Origin: Chloroflexota bacterium
GTDB taxonomy: Bacteria; Chloroflexota; Dehalococcoidia; SZUA-161
DNA: 5,835 nt
Direction of reading: 5' to 3'
NCBI GenBank assembly: GCA_003229915.1
Contig: QIGA01000018.1
Coordinates: forward strand, 1 to 5,835
The position numbers and the translations under genes were made by a program. Within the stretch, counting starts at the first letter, position 1; each line of letters begins with the position of its first letter. Below, piece by piece: positions 1 through 5,647 of the stretch. The notes below the pieces were generated by a model. It ran no database searches, was not told the DNA's origin, and saw only the letters and a program-made list of their open reading frames with translations.

Positions 1-1376
1 TGGCCAAGGAAGGCATATCTTCAGCGATCATAGAGCGAGAGCCTGATCTTGGGGGACGGTATCGCTCTATTGATTTCCATGGTTGCCGTTCGGACAACGG
101 CGTTCGCATGCCGACGGCACTGGTTCGCAAACCCGAGGAAACCTTTATGTACAAGTACCTGGCTCACATGGGAATTGCCCACGCTGACACCAAGGAGATA
201 AACTGGACCATGGGGTTGCTCAACAAAGACAACTCCAACAGGATCGAGTACTTCTCGATGGACCCCGGCAAGGGGGTGGATAACTTCTTCGACTTTTTCG
301 CCTTCGGCAGTGGTTTGCCCATGGAGGAGCCGTCACGACAGTCGCTCAGCAAAGCCTTCAGAATCATGGAGGGCACGTCTGAGGAGGAATGTCGCGAGCT
401 GGTCAACGTGAGTTTTGACGACTGGATCAACAGAAATGTCGAAGACCCCATAGCCAACGCTGTTCTTCATCTAGCCTCGCCCCTTATGGGTGCCGCTGCC
501 ACAGATGTGAACTGCGGAACGTTCGCCAATGTCTTCGGCGCCTTCCCCAGGGCTGGGGCCCTCCTATTCTGGTATCCAAAGCAGGGACACATGGAAGACA
601 TGGTCATAACCCCCTTGACCAAGTATTACAAAGATCACGGTGGAACTGTCCTGACGAACAGGAGAGCCAGAAGCATCCTGATAGAGCATGGACAGGCAAA
701 AGGGGCGATCGTCCACAACAATGAAACGCGTTTTCTGGAGGAATACAGCGCACCCATTGTCATCTGCGCGATCCCAATCTTTGAAGCAGTGGCAAGGAAT
801 GTCCTGAGACGTGAGTTTCTAACAGAGGACTGGGCTGAGGCCATCGAGCTGTGCGGAAGGCTGACCTACGAAGACCTGTCCGTATTCTATCTTCTACGCG
901 AGGAGGTCATACCGAAGGACGGATACGGATGGATACACCTCTTCGATCCCGACTACGGATTGCCCACTTACGTTGGAGACATATGCCTGGGCTATCCCCT
1001 CTTCAATGTCGCGGAGCCACCGGGGAAACAGTATCTCTACTCTTACATACCAGGTGGACTTCCAGACACTCATTTCGGTCTCACCTCACCGCCGGAGATA
1101 GTGAACGAAGCGATTAGAAGATGGGAGGACGCCGTCGAAAAGGCGTTCCCGGGTTTCAACAAAGCCATTGAACATAAGGGGATGTCGCTGCAGCTCAACT
1201 GGGGGAGGTATGCCTGGGCCAAGGTCCCAACAGAAATCGATCTGCAATCGCCCAACATCCGGGGGCTCTACTTCGCAGGCGATTCAATCCGGTCTGTGAC
1301 CAGTATGGTTTCCGACAAGATCTATCAGATGGCCTTCCCTCTGTGCGAGAGAATTTTGGGCTATATTCGCTCTTGA
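1..1376 (+). CDS. FAD-dependent oxidoreductase, phytoene-desaturase/amine-oxidase superfamily (5' partial)
   Basis: The reading frame is open from base 3, so the gene begins upstream and the Met at 108 is internal; 457 residues are visible. The first visible stretch (AIIERE followed by DLGGRY, about bases 24-62) matches the end of the second Rossmann beta strand: a Glu that would bind the FAD ribose, followed by the GG motif. The GxGxxG loop must lie just outside the window. Near the C-terminus LYFAGD (1266-1283) is the usual second FAD-contact motif, followed by a helix ending at the stop. The middle part would form the substrate domain. Family knowledge: such enzymes desaturate, isomerise or oxidise hydrophobic substrates with FAD. 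The substrate cannot be read here. It lies 127 bases upstream of a second flavoprotein of the same superfamily, so the two may act together. I am confident of the superfamily, not of the reaction. Confidence 0.85.
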   Translation, partial: AKEGISSAIIEREPDLGGRYRSIDFHGCRSDNGVRMPTALVRKPEETFMYKYLAHMGIAHADTKEINWTMGLLNKDNSNRIEYFSMDPGKGVDNFFDFFAFGSGLPMEEPSRQSLSKAFRIMEGTSEEECRELVNVSFDDWINRNVEDPIANAVLHLASPLMGAAATDVNCGTFANVFGAFPRAGALLFWYPKQGHMEDMVITPLTKYYKDHGGTVLTNRRARSILIEHGQAKGAIVHNNETRFLEEYSAPIVICAIPIFEAVARNVLRREFLTEDWAEAIELCGRLTYEDLSVFYLLREEVIPKDGYGWIHLFDPDYGLPTYVGDICLGYPLFNVAEPPGKQYLYSYIPGGLPDTHFGLTSPPEIVNEAIRRWEDAVEKAFPGFNKAIEHKGMSLQLNWGRYAWAKVPTEIDLQSPNIRGLYFAGDSIRSVTSMVSDKIYQMAFPLCERILGYIRS

Positions 1377-1383
1377 GCCTCTG

Positions 1384-1478
1384 TGTCCCGCCTTCGTAGA
1401 ATACTCTCATGCTTTTGCGAACCGACATCGTCACCCTAGGTGGCGATCCGTAAAGCCGACACCTTGACAGGCGGGACA
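1384..1478. repeat. 10-bp inverted repeat bracketing the gap between the two flavoprotein genes
   Basis: TGTCCCGCCT at 1384-1393 is perfectly complementary to AGGCGGGACA at 1469-1478, with 75 bases between the arms. The left arm starts 8 bases after the stop codon and the right arm ends 15 bases before the ribosome binding site of the next gene. With the internal hairpin at 1427-1447 it could fold into a long two-level structure in the transcript, or it could be the remnant of a small inserted element. No transposase remnant is visible. Confidence 0.5.
1427..1447 (+). terminator. Strong intergenic stem-loop, possible terminator or mRNA-stabilising hairpin
   Basis: ATCGTCACC pairs with GGTGGCGAT around a CTA loop, giving 9 base pairs with one G-U. 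It lies 51 bases downstream of the first gene's stop. No run of T follows, so a classical intrinsic terminator is not supported. A processing or stabilising hairpin between two cotranscribed genes, or a U-less terminator, fits as well. Confidence 0.4.
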
Positions 1479-1492
1479 GGAGATCGACTAAG

Positions 1493-1497
1493 AGGAG
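1493..1497 (+). promoter_or_regulatory. Ribosome binding site that decides the start of the second flavoprotein
   Basis: AGGAG ends directly against an ATG at 1498 but lies 6 bases upstream of a second in-frame ATG at 1504. Normal spacing therefore favours 1504, which removes only two residues (Met-Gln) from the longer reading. Confidence 0.75.
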
Positions 1498-1503
1498 ATG
1501 CAA

Positions 1504-3180
1504 ATGGCTGACGCAAGCTTCGACGCCGTAATTATCGGAGGTGGCAAAGAAGGACTGGTAATGGGATGCTACCTGGGCCTCAACGGCATGACCGTAGGCC
1601 TCTTTGAGCAGGGGAACGAGCTGGGCGGTGCCGCATGCACCGCGCCAGTGCCGACAGCAGGCTTTCTGGGCAACCCCCACGCCGAGATCATGGCGTTCTG
1701 GATGAGCCCTGCATATTACGACTTCAATCTCGGCGACAAGGGACTGAACTTCATTTTCCCTGAAGTGCTGATGTCCAAGATATTCCCTGATGATCGATGC
1801 ATAGTTATCTATCGAGCATTGGAGTGGGACAAAAACTCGGGGACAGTCCTGCCCAATCCCACACTGATTGAGAAGAACCTCAAAGAGCTGGAGCGGATAT
1901 CACCGCGCGACGCTGAGAGAACGGCAAATGCGTTGGAGAAGAGGTTGTACAACTGGATGTATGCACATGGGCAGATCATGTTCAACCCCCCTCCCCTCCC
2001 TGGAGAACCCGACTATCTGGCGGACTTGTTGAACGATCCTGAGGGCGGATTCGACCCACGCTATCAGTTCATGACCGAGTGGGAGGTGGTCTGCGATCTC
2101 TACGACAGCCCGGAAATGAGGTCCTTTGCTTTGCAGTGGCAGTATTTCAACGGGATAGCGGCCGACGATGTTGCCCCTGTGCAGCTAGCTACGTTGCCGA
2201 TGCCCTCTTTTGCCGGTCTCCAAGCGTTTGCCGTGGCTGAAGGTGGCGTCCACAATGTCGCACATGCCCTCCAGAGAGCCTTTACCGAACAGGGCGGCAA
2301 ATTCTTCGTCGGTGCCGACGTCGATCAGGTCATCGTAGATAACGGCCGTGCCCGGGGAATCCGGCTGGCTGATGGCACAGAGATCGAGGCTAAAAAGCTG
2401 GTGATAGATACCGCCGAGATCAAGCAGACCATCAGCAGACATCTTCGTGACCTGGATATGGACCCTGATATCCGCAGGAAGGTCGACCACGTAACAACCA
2501 ACAGGTCACAACTGTTTTGGGGCCATATCTGCTTCCATGAGCTGGCCCAGTATAGAGCGGCTAGCTGGAATCCCGACTGTGGCAAGGCCCGATGGGTGTT
2601 CTTGGGCGATGACGATACCGACTACCTCCACCGGCACTATGGCTATCAGATGCACAACTTGAGGCCTGGCCGGTGGCCGGAGAAGGTATACATGTCCGAG
2701 CTCACCACCACTCAGTGGGATCCCAGCTACGGCCCACCGGGGAAACATGTCGCTCTCGTAGCAGAGGGACACCCTCCTCCTGCCAGCTACTTGAGCGAGA
2801 GGGAGTGGCTACAGGTGAGAAAAGAGGTGGGTGGGCGCTTCATAAATGAGTGGCAGAAGTATGCGCCGAACATGACCTGGGATAACGTGATAGGTGTTAA
2901 TATTCCCACTCCCCTTGACATCTCGCAGAGGAATCCCAACTGGGTGGATGGCTGCATGTATACCTCGAATCAGAGTCCTAGCCAGTGGGGTAAGTTCAGG
3001 CCGATACCGGAGTTAGCCCAATACCAGGTTCCTGGCATTGAGAGCTTCTGGATGGCCTCAGGGTCTCAGCATTGCGGCGGCGTCGGTACACTAGGTTTCT
3101 CCGCCTATAACTGCTATAAGAGAATCTCACAGCGTCTCGGTCTGAGGAAACCCTGGGAGGAGCAGGCGCGCATGTTCTAA
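1504..3180 (+). CDS. FAD-dependent oxidoreductase, phytoene-dehydrogenase-like (COG1233 type)
   Basis: The product has 558 residues from the ATG at 1504. The N-terminus shows a complete dinucleotide-binding fold: a hydrophobic strand, GGGKEG at residues 12-17, Glu35 for the FAD ribose and GG at 41-42. A second family hallmark is EGGVHNVAHAL (246-256), followed by a GGKFF strand and a RLADGTEIEAK segment, as in carotenoid desaturases and related isomerases. The C-terminal segment (about 517-545) contains GSQHCGGVGTLG, in the place where the family has its final FAD-contacting Gly-rich motif. There is no signal peptide or membrane helix, so a cytoplasmic or membrane-peripheral flavoprotein is likely. 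The length is in the usual range for bacterial COG1233 proteins. No carotenoid genes are visible nearby, so a real phytoene desaturase role is not supported; an unknown oxidation or isomerisation, possibly with the preceding paralogue, is the safer reading. Confidence 0.88.
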   Translation: MADASFDAVIIGGGKEGLVMGCYLGLNGMTVGLFEQGNELGGAACTAPVPTAGFLGNPHAEIMAFWMSPAYYDFNLGDKGLNFIFPEVLMSKIFPDDRCIVIYRALEWDKNSGTVLPNPTLIEKNLKELERISPRDAERTANALEKRLYNWMYAHGQIMFNPPPLPGEPDYLADLLNDPEGGFDPRYQFMTEWEVVCDLYDSPEMRSFALQWQYFNGIAADDVAPVQLATLPMPSFAGLQAFAVAEGGVHNVAHALQRAFTEQGGKFFVGADVDQVIVDNGRARGIRLADGTEIEAKKLVIDTAEIKQTISRHLRDLDMDPDIRRKVDHVTTNRSQLFWGHICFHELAQYRAASWNPDCGKARWVFLGDDDTDYLHRHYGYQMHNLRPGRWPEKVYMSELTTTQWDPSYGPPGKHVALVAEGHPPPASYLSEREWLQVRKEVGGRFINEWQKYAPNMTWDNVIGVNIPTPLDISQRNPNWVDGCMYTSNQSPSQWGKFRPIPELAQYQVPGIESFWMASGSQHCGGVGTLGFSAYNCYKRISQRLGLRKPWEEQARMF

Positions 3181-3185
3181 GGATG

Positions 3186-3206
3186 GTGTCCGAAAACTCA
3201 GTAAAA
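3186..3206 (+). repeat. Motif beginning GTGTCCGAA, copy 1 (possible mobile-element end)
   Basis: GTGTCCGAAAACTCAGTAAA starts 5 bases after the stop of the second flavoprotein. A near copy in the same orientation lies at 5648-5668: 17 of 21 positions agree and all four differences are transitions. The GTGTCCGAAAACT look recalls terminal repeats of some insertion sequences, but no transposase or matching inverted end is present, so this assignment is weak. Confidence 0.4.
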
Positions 3207-3213
3207 GGGATAG

Positions 3214-3233
3214 CCTAGAGCATCCGCTCTAGG
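3214..3233 (+). terminator. Perfect 8-bp hairpin downstream of the second flavoprotein
   Basis: CCTAGAGC and GCTCTAGG pair perfectly around a 4-base loop (ATCC), beginning 33 bases after the stop. A second small stem follows at once (GGTTGG at 3237-3242 with CCAACC at 3253-3258). There is no T run, so intrinsic termination is unproven. The position fits 3' end formation or protection of the upstream mRNA. Confidence 0.45.
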
Positions 3234-3347
3234 AATGGTTGGAGCGGACGCCCCAACCTACCCATAATCATCAGACAGGCTCCTGGGGGGCATACCGGCG
3301 TAATCTCCGAGATGGCACCCTTCAATCTGAAGAGAGGCGCTAAAAAG

Positions 3348-3356
3348 TGGTATAAT
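3348..3356 (+). promoter_or_regulatory. Extended -10 promoter (TGGTATAAT)
   Basis: TATAAT at 3351-3356 is a perfect -10 hexamer preceded by TG at 3348-3349 with one base between, the extended -10 arrangement that tolerates a poor -35. The best -35 candidate, CTGAAG at 3327-3332 with 18-base spacing, matches consensus at only 3 of 6 positions. The start of transcription would fall near 3363, just upstream of the ribosome binding site at 3366-3372. The promoter could serve the small reading frame at 3376 and, through it, the LUD gene. Confidence 0.55.
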
Positions 3357-3375
3357 CTGAAACTCAAGGAGGCGC

Positions 3376-3507
3376 ATGCAGAGCCGTGCCTGGCCACCTT
3401 GCGGAGATATGCCCCGAACAACCGACAAGATACTATGGACATACATCCTGACCCCTCTCGATTTCTCCAACAAGTATGCGGACATGGTTCCTCGAAATCC
3501 GAAATAA
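3376..3507 (+). CDS. Candidate small protein, 43 aa, unknown function
   Basis: The ATG is preceded by AAGGAGG (3366-3372) with a 3-base spacer, the best Shine-Dalgarno match in the window though slightly close, and by an extended -10 promoter 20 bases before the ATG. The peptide starts MQSRAWPPCGDMPRTTDK; its second half contains a short hydrophobic patch (ILWTYIL, residues 19-25) and ends in RNPK before TAA. It has one cysteine, no signal peptide, and I recognise no family. It ends 43 bases upstream of the LUD gene, so it could be a leader peptide, a small protein cotranscribed with LUD, or the remaining head of a decayed gene. A competing 78-codon frame at 3312-3548 overlaps it but lacks a ribosome binding site. 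Support comes from signals only, not from homology. Confidence 0.4.
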   Translation: MQSRAWPPCGDMPRTTDKILWTYILTPLDFSNKYADMVPRNPK

Positions 3508-3550
3508 ATCCAAAATTATTCTCAGATAATACCAGGAGTGGAGGATAGAC

Positions 3551-4240
3551 ATGCACCACCTCGAGGAAATGCAGTGGTTTAACCAGAAGCTGGCTGAAAG
3601 GTGCGCGAAGGTTCTTGAGCGGAACAATATCAAGTGCCACTATGTCAAAGATCGCGACGAGGCGCGAACGAAATTGCTTGAAATGATCCCGGAGGGGGCT
3701 ACAATCGGTGTGGGCGGCTCGCTTACCCTCGTTCAGACCGGCATATTCGATGAGCTTGAGAAGAGAGGAAGCCACCAGATTCACAACCCATATCGTAAAG
3801 AGGGCAAGCAGTACCATCCTCCACTGGAGACAGTGTTGCAGGAGGTCGCCGAGGTAGGGAAGCAGGCGCTTACCGCCGACGTCTTCCTGACGGGAATCAA
3901 CGCCATTACGATGGATGGCAAGCTTGTGGCCACCGATGGATTCGGCAATCGCGTGGCGGCGCTCATCTGGGGGCCAGAGAGGGTCATCGTCGTCAGTGGC
4001 GTCAATAAAATTGTTGACAATGTAGATGCAGCTTTAAGGCGGGTCAAAGAGGTGGCAGCGCCCATAAACGCCCAGAGACTGGAGAAGCAGCATGGTTACC
4101 CGCCCACGCCGTGCGGGATAACAGGGATTTGCGTCGATTGCAAAGACATCCGGCACTGCACCTATACGGTGATAGTCGAATGCCAGACATGGCCGCAGCG
4201 AATAGAGGTGGTGCTGATCGGCGAAGACCTCGGCTACTAG
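3551..4240 (+). CDS. LUD-domain protein (lactate-utilisation/DUF162 family) with C-terminal Cys cluster
   Basis: The product has 229 residues; GGAGGA at 3540-3545 supports the ATG with 5-base spacing. The LUD core is clear: GVGGSLT (53-59), TGINAIT (114-120), ATDGFGN (127-133) and a strand then GVNKIV (150-155). LutC/YkgG proteins share this fold and take part in lactate oxidation with iron-sulfur partners. After the core is PC188-x5-C194-x2-C197-x5-C203, plus C211, a spacing that suggests metal or Fe-S binding (inference). Stand-alone LUD proteins with such Cys tails are common in anaerobes and their function is mostly unknown. LutA and LutB partners are absent here, so lactate use is not supported. 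It sits between two flavoproteins and an SDR, which suggests a redox role. I am sure of the domain and unsure of the role. Confidence 0.88.
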   Translation: MHHLEEMQWFNQKLAERCAKVLERNNIKCHYVKDRDEARTKLLEMIPEGATIGVGGSLTLVQTGIFDELEKRGSHQIHNPYRKEGKQYHPPLETVLQEVAEVGKQALTADVFLTGINAITMDGKLVATDGFGNRVAALIWGPERVIVVSGVNKIVDNVDAALRRVKEVAAPINAQRLEKQHGYPPTPCGITGICVDCKDIRHCTYTVIVECQTWPQRIEVVLIGEDLGY

Positions 4241-4269
4241 GAGCCTGCCTGCGAATTATGGGCAGGTTC
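4241..4269 (+). terminator. Stem-loop abutting the LUD stop codon
   Basis: GAGCCTGCC (4241-4249) pairs with GGCAGGTTC (4261-4269), 9 base pairs with one G-U and an 11-base loop. It begins at the base after the stop codon. No T run follows, so it may stabilise the mRNA end or weakly attenuate read-through into the SDR gene. Confidence 0.4.
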
Positions 4270-4288
4270 CAACTGTGCCCAGCAGTGT

Positions 4289-4319
4289 AAGGTGGGCGAA
4301 ATGAAATGGAACCCACCTT
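4289..4319 (+). repeat. Hairpin repeat, copy A of a dispersed GGTGGG..CCCACC element
   Basis: AAGGTGGG (4289-4296) and CCCACCTT (4312-4319) form a perfect 8-bp stem around a purine-rich loop with ATGAAATGGAA. The inner 27 bases (4291-4317) match the reverse complement of 5305-5331 at 22 positions, including both arms and the GAAA core of the loop. Two copies in separate gaps and opposite orientation indicate a dispersed repeat family rather than a chance hairpin. Confidence 0.6.
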
Positions 4320-4351
4320 CTCGAATGGAGATAGAAACTGGAGATTGAGCA

Positions 4352-5140
4352 ATGAAGATTGAAAACAAGACAGCAATCGTTACCGGAGCGGCGGGTGGCA
4401 TAGGCAAGGAGATCGCCATTGAACTGGCGAAGCACGGCTGCACTCCCGTGCTGGTAGACATTCAGGAGGGCAGGCTGTCGAAAGCCCTGGACGAAGTCCT
4501 GAAGTATGCCCCGGCTTCGACAGCGGAAGCCTGCGACATAAGCAACGTCGAACAGGTCGGGAAGATGGTCCAGGCGGCACATGAGCGCCATGGCAGTATC
4601 GATATCCTGGTGAACAATGCTGCCATAATGGCCGTGAAACTCTTCAACAACCTATCCGAGGCCGAATTCAAAGCACATATGGACATCAACTACTATGGGC
4701 CTGTGGCTCTGATACGCGCTGTCATTCCTATCATGCAAGAACAGGGCAGAGGCGTCATCATAAACATAGCCTCAGTCGGCGCCAAACTGGTCGTGCCCGG
4801 AACCTCTGCCTACGCCGCCAGCAAGTCCGCTCTCTATGCCCTCTCAGAGGCGCTGTACTACGAGCTAAAGGACCAGGGAATCCACGTCGGCGTGATCGTG
4901 CCGGGGGGCATACGCACGGGAATCTTCGATGCCGTTGACAACAAACTTGGTGCGTACTACCGCGATCAGTGTACGACATCGCCGTTGAAGATCACCAGGA
5001 GCATCAGGAAGGCCATAGAGAAAGAGCGCTTCGAGACTATTGTACCTGCCAGCTCGAAGCTCTTGATTGGGTTGCACGCTCACTTCGCCGGACGTCTCAG
5101 AAAGTCGCTGCTAAAGAGATTGCGCCCCTACTTCGACTAG
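4352..5140 (+). CDS. Short-chain dehydrogenase/reductase (classical SDR)
   Basis: The product has 262 residues; GGAGA at 4340-4344 supports the ATG. All classical SDR marks are present: TGAAGGIG (11-18) for the cofactor, Asp36 at the end of the second strand (favouring NAD(H) over NADP(H)), CD at 61-62, NNAA (88-91), and the catalytic set Asn113, Ser141, Tyr154 and Lys158 (YAASK), then PGGIRTG (184-190). It should interconvert a hydroxyl and a carbonyl group; the substrate cannot be inferred. After residue 235 the tail is rich in Leu, Arg and Lys (LLIGLHAHFAGRLRKSLLK), compatible with an amphipathic helix that could sit on a membrane or pack against lipid-like substrates, as in some longer SDRs (inference). 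The enzyme is cytoplasmic, with no signal peptide. It is the last gene before a long repeat-filled gap, so it probably ends the transcription unit. Confidence 0.93.
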   Translation: MKIENKTAIVTGAAGGIGKEIAIELAKHGCTPVLVDIQEGRLSKALDEVLKYAPASTAEACDISNVEQVGKMVQAAHERHGSIDILVNNAAIMAVKLFNNLSEAEFKAHMDINYYGPVALIRAVIPIMQEQGRGVIINIASVGAKLVVPGTSAYAASKSALYALSEALYYELKDQGIHVGVIVPGGIRTGIFDAVDNKLGAYYRDQCTTSPLKITRSIRKAIEKERFETIVPASSKLLIGLHAHFAGRLRKSLLKRLRPYFD

Positions 5141-5165
5141 CGATGTGCCGACCTGCGAGGCCTTT

Positions 5166-5190
5166 AGGGGCTAACTGGCGTATCGCCCCT
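5166..5190 (+). terminator. Hairpin after the SDR gene, weak terminator candidate
   Basis: AGGGGC (5166-5171) pairs with GCCCCT (5185-5190), with an alternative inner GGCG-TAT-CGCC stem at 5177-5187. It begins 26 bases after the SDR stop. Only TTA follows, so Rho-independent termination is not clear. Confidence 0.3.
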
Positions 5191-5192
5191 TA

Positions 5193-5204
5193 CTGCGAAA
5201 GCAG
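5193..5204 (+). repeat. CTGC-GAAA-GCAG mini-hairpin, copy 1
   Basis: A 4-bp stem is closed by a GAAA (GNRA) tetraloop. A second copy, CTGC-GGAA-GCAG at 5404-5415, differs at one base and keeps the GNRA form, about 210 bases away in the same gap. Confidence 0.4.
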
Positions 5205-5207
5205 ACC

Positions 5208-5266
5208 GTAGCGTTGCCACTCCTGTGGCAACGAATATTCCGTCGTGACAGGAGTCACGACGCTAC
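5208..5266. repeat. 59-base twin-hairpin dyad (REP/BIME-like element)
   Basis: Two perfect 9-bp stem-loops stand side by side. CGTTGCCAC-TCCT-GTGGCAACG (5212-5233) and CGTCGTGAC-AGGA-GTCACGACG (5241-5262) are separated by a 7-base AATATTC. Their loops (TCCT and AGGA) are reverse complements, and the whole unit is flanked by GTAG at 5208-5211 and CTAC at 5263-5266, so the second hairpin is approximately the first one inverted. This nested symmetry is that of paired REP units (a BIME) or a small non-autonomous mobile element. Stem differences are matched on both arms, which suggests that pairing is conserved. It lies between the SDR gene and the next promoter. Confidence 0.7.
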
Positions 5267-5304
5267 CGGGGGTTCTAACAGGCGCGGATATGGAAGAATA
5301 GGTT

Positions 5305-5331
5305 GGTGGGTTGCGTTTCACTCCACCCACC
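5305..5331 (-). repeat. Hairpin repeat, copy B of the GGTGGG..CCCACC element
   Basis: GGTGGGT (5305-5311) pairs with ACCCACC (5325-5331) around a 13-base loop. Read on the minus strand it matches 4291-4317 at 22 of 27 positions. The flanks (AGGTT before, CTACGGTTG after) resemble the outer parts of widespread intergenic repeats seen in many environmental bacteria, from general recollection only. Confidence 0.6.
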
Positions 5332-5347
5332 CTACGGTTGTTAATGC

Positions 5348-5370
5348 AGGGGCACGTTAACCGTGCCCTT
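5348..5370. repeat. GGGGCACG..CGTGCCC hairpin repeat
   Basis: AGGGGCACG pairs with CGTGCCCTT around TTAAC, 9 base pairs including one G-U. This stem type is, to my recollection, a frequent intergenic repeat in environmental genomes; a copy count in the host genome would confirm it. It could double as a transcription barrier between the SDR gene and the next unit, but no T run follows. Confidence 0.5.
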
Positions 5371-5372
5371 GC

Positions 5373-5415
5373 TGTCATTCCCCTGTCAAGCATGGGGCAG
5401 GCTCTGCGGAAGCAG
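5373..5415. repeat. TGTCATTCCC..GCAGGAA-type intergenic repeat
   Basis: The stretch opens with TGTCATTCCC (5373-5382) and ends with CTGC-GGAA-GCAG (5404-5415) followed by GAACCCA. This is the outline of a common bacterial repeat of the form TGTCATTCC..GCAGGAATCCA, here apparently enlarged by a middle part with CCCC (5380-5383) facing GGGG (5394-5397). Recognition is by pattern memory only. Confidence 0.4.
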
Positions 5416-5536
5416 GAACCCAATCACTAGCCCTAGGCTACCCACGTCAAGCCCCGGTAATCTCCCCACGGAATCCGTTCATGGGCACTTTAGATAAGTT
5501 ATGACAAAAAATGGGAGAAAAAGTAAACAAAAGGAG

Positions 5537-5565
5537 TTGACATCGGCTGGCAAACCTGTTATAGT
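5537..5565 (+). promoter_or_regulatory. Near-consensus sigma70 promoter
   Basis: TTGACA (5537-5542) is a perfect -35 hexamer. TATAGT (5560-5565) matches the -10 at 5 of 6 positions, with the optimal 17-base spacer. An A-rich stretch at about 5503-5533, with runs such as CAAAAAAT and GAAAAAG, lies just upstream and could act as an UP element. Transcription should start near 5572, leaving a leader of about 128 bases before the ATG at 5700. This is the strongest promoter in the window and suggests high expression of the exported protein. Confidence 0.8.
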
Positions 5566-5647
5566 CTGCCCCATCATCGTGGCTGACAGCCTACTACGAC
5601 CGACGGAAACGTGAATAAGTGGTTTTGTTCCGCTCGCGCTTGGGGGA

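Noticed and set aside
1464..1492. TTGACA at 1464-1469 as a promoter for the second flavoprotein
   Set aside because: The -10 position at 17-base spacing (ACTAAG) matches only 3 of 6, and transcription would start at about the start codon.
1504..3180. Calling the second flavoprotein a phytoene desaturase (crtI)
   Set aside because: Only general superfamily motifs are visible and no carotenoid genes are nearby.
3312..3548. 78-codon forward reading frame overlapping the 43-aa candidate and ending 2 bases before the LUD start codon
   Set aside because: No ribosome binding site stands before its ATG, the extended -10 promoter lies inside it, and the protein shows no recognisable motif.
3215..3817. 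200-codon minus-strand reading frame
   Set aside because: It runs antisense into the clearly coding LUD gene and has low-quality protein composition; taken as a shadow.
4014..4019. TTGACA inside the LUD gene
   Set aside because: It lies within coding sequence and has no suitable -10 before the SDR gene.
5190..5423. Minus-strand reading frame of 77 codons in the repeat region
   Set aside because: It is built from the hairpin repeats themselves and has no convincing start signals.
5141..5536. CRISPR array
   Set aside because: Hairpin repeats differ from one another and have no regular spacing or spacers.
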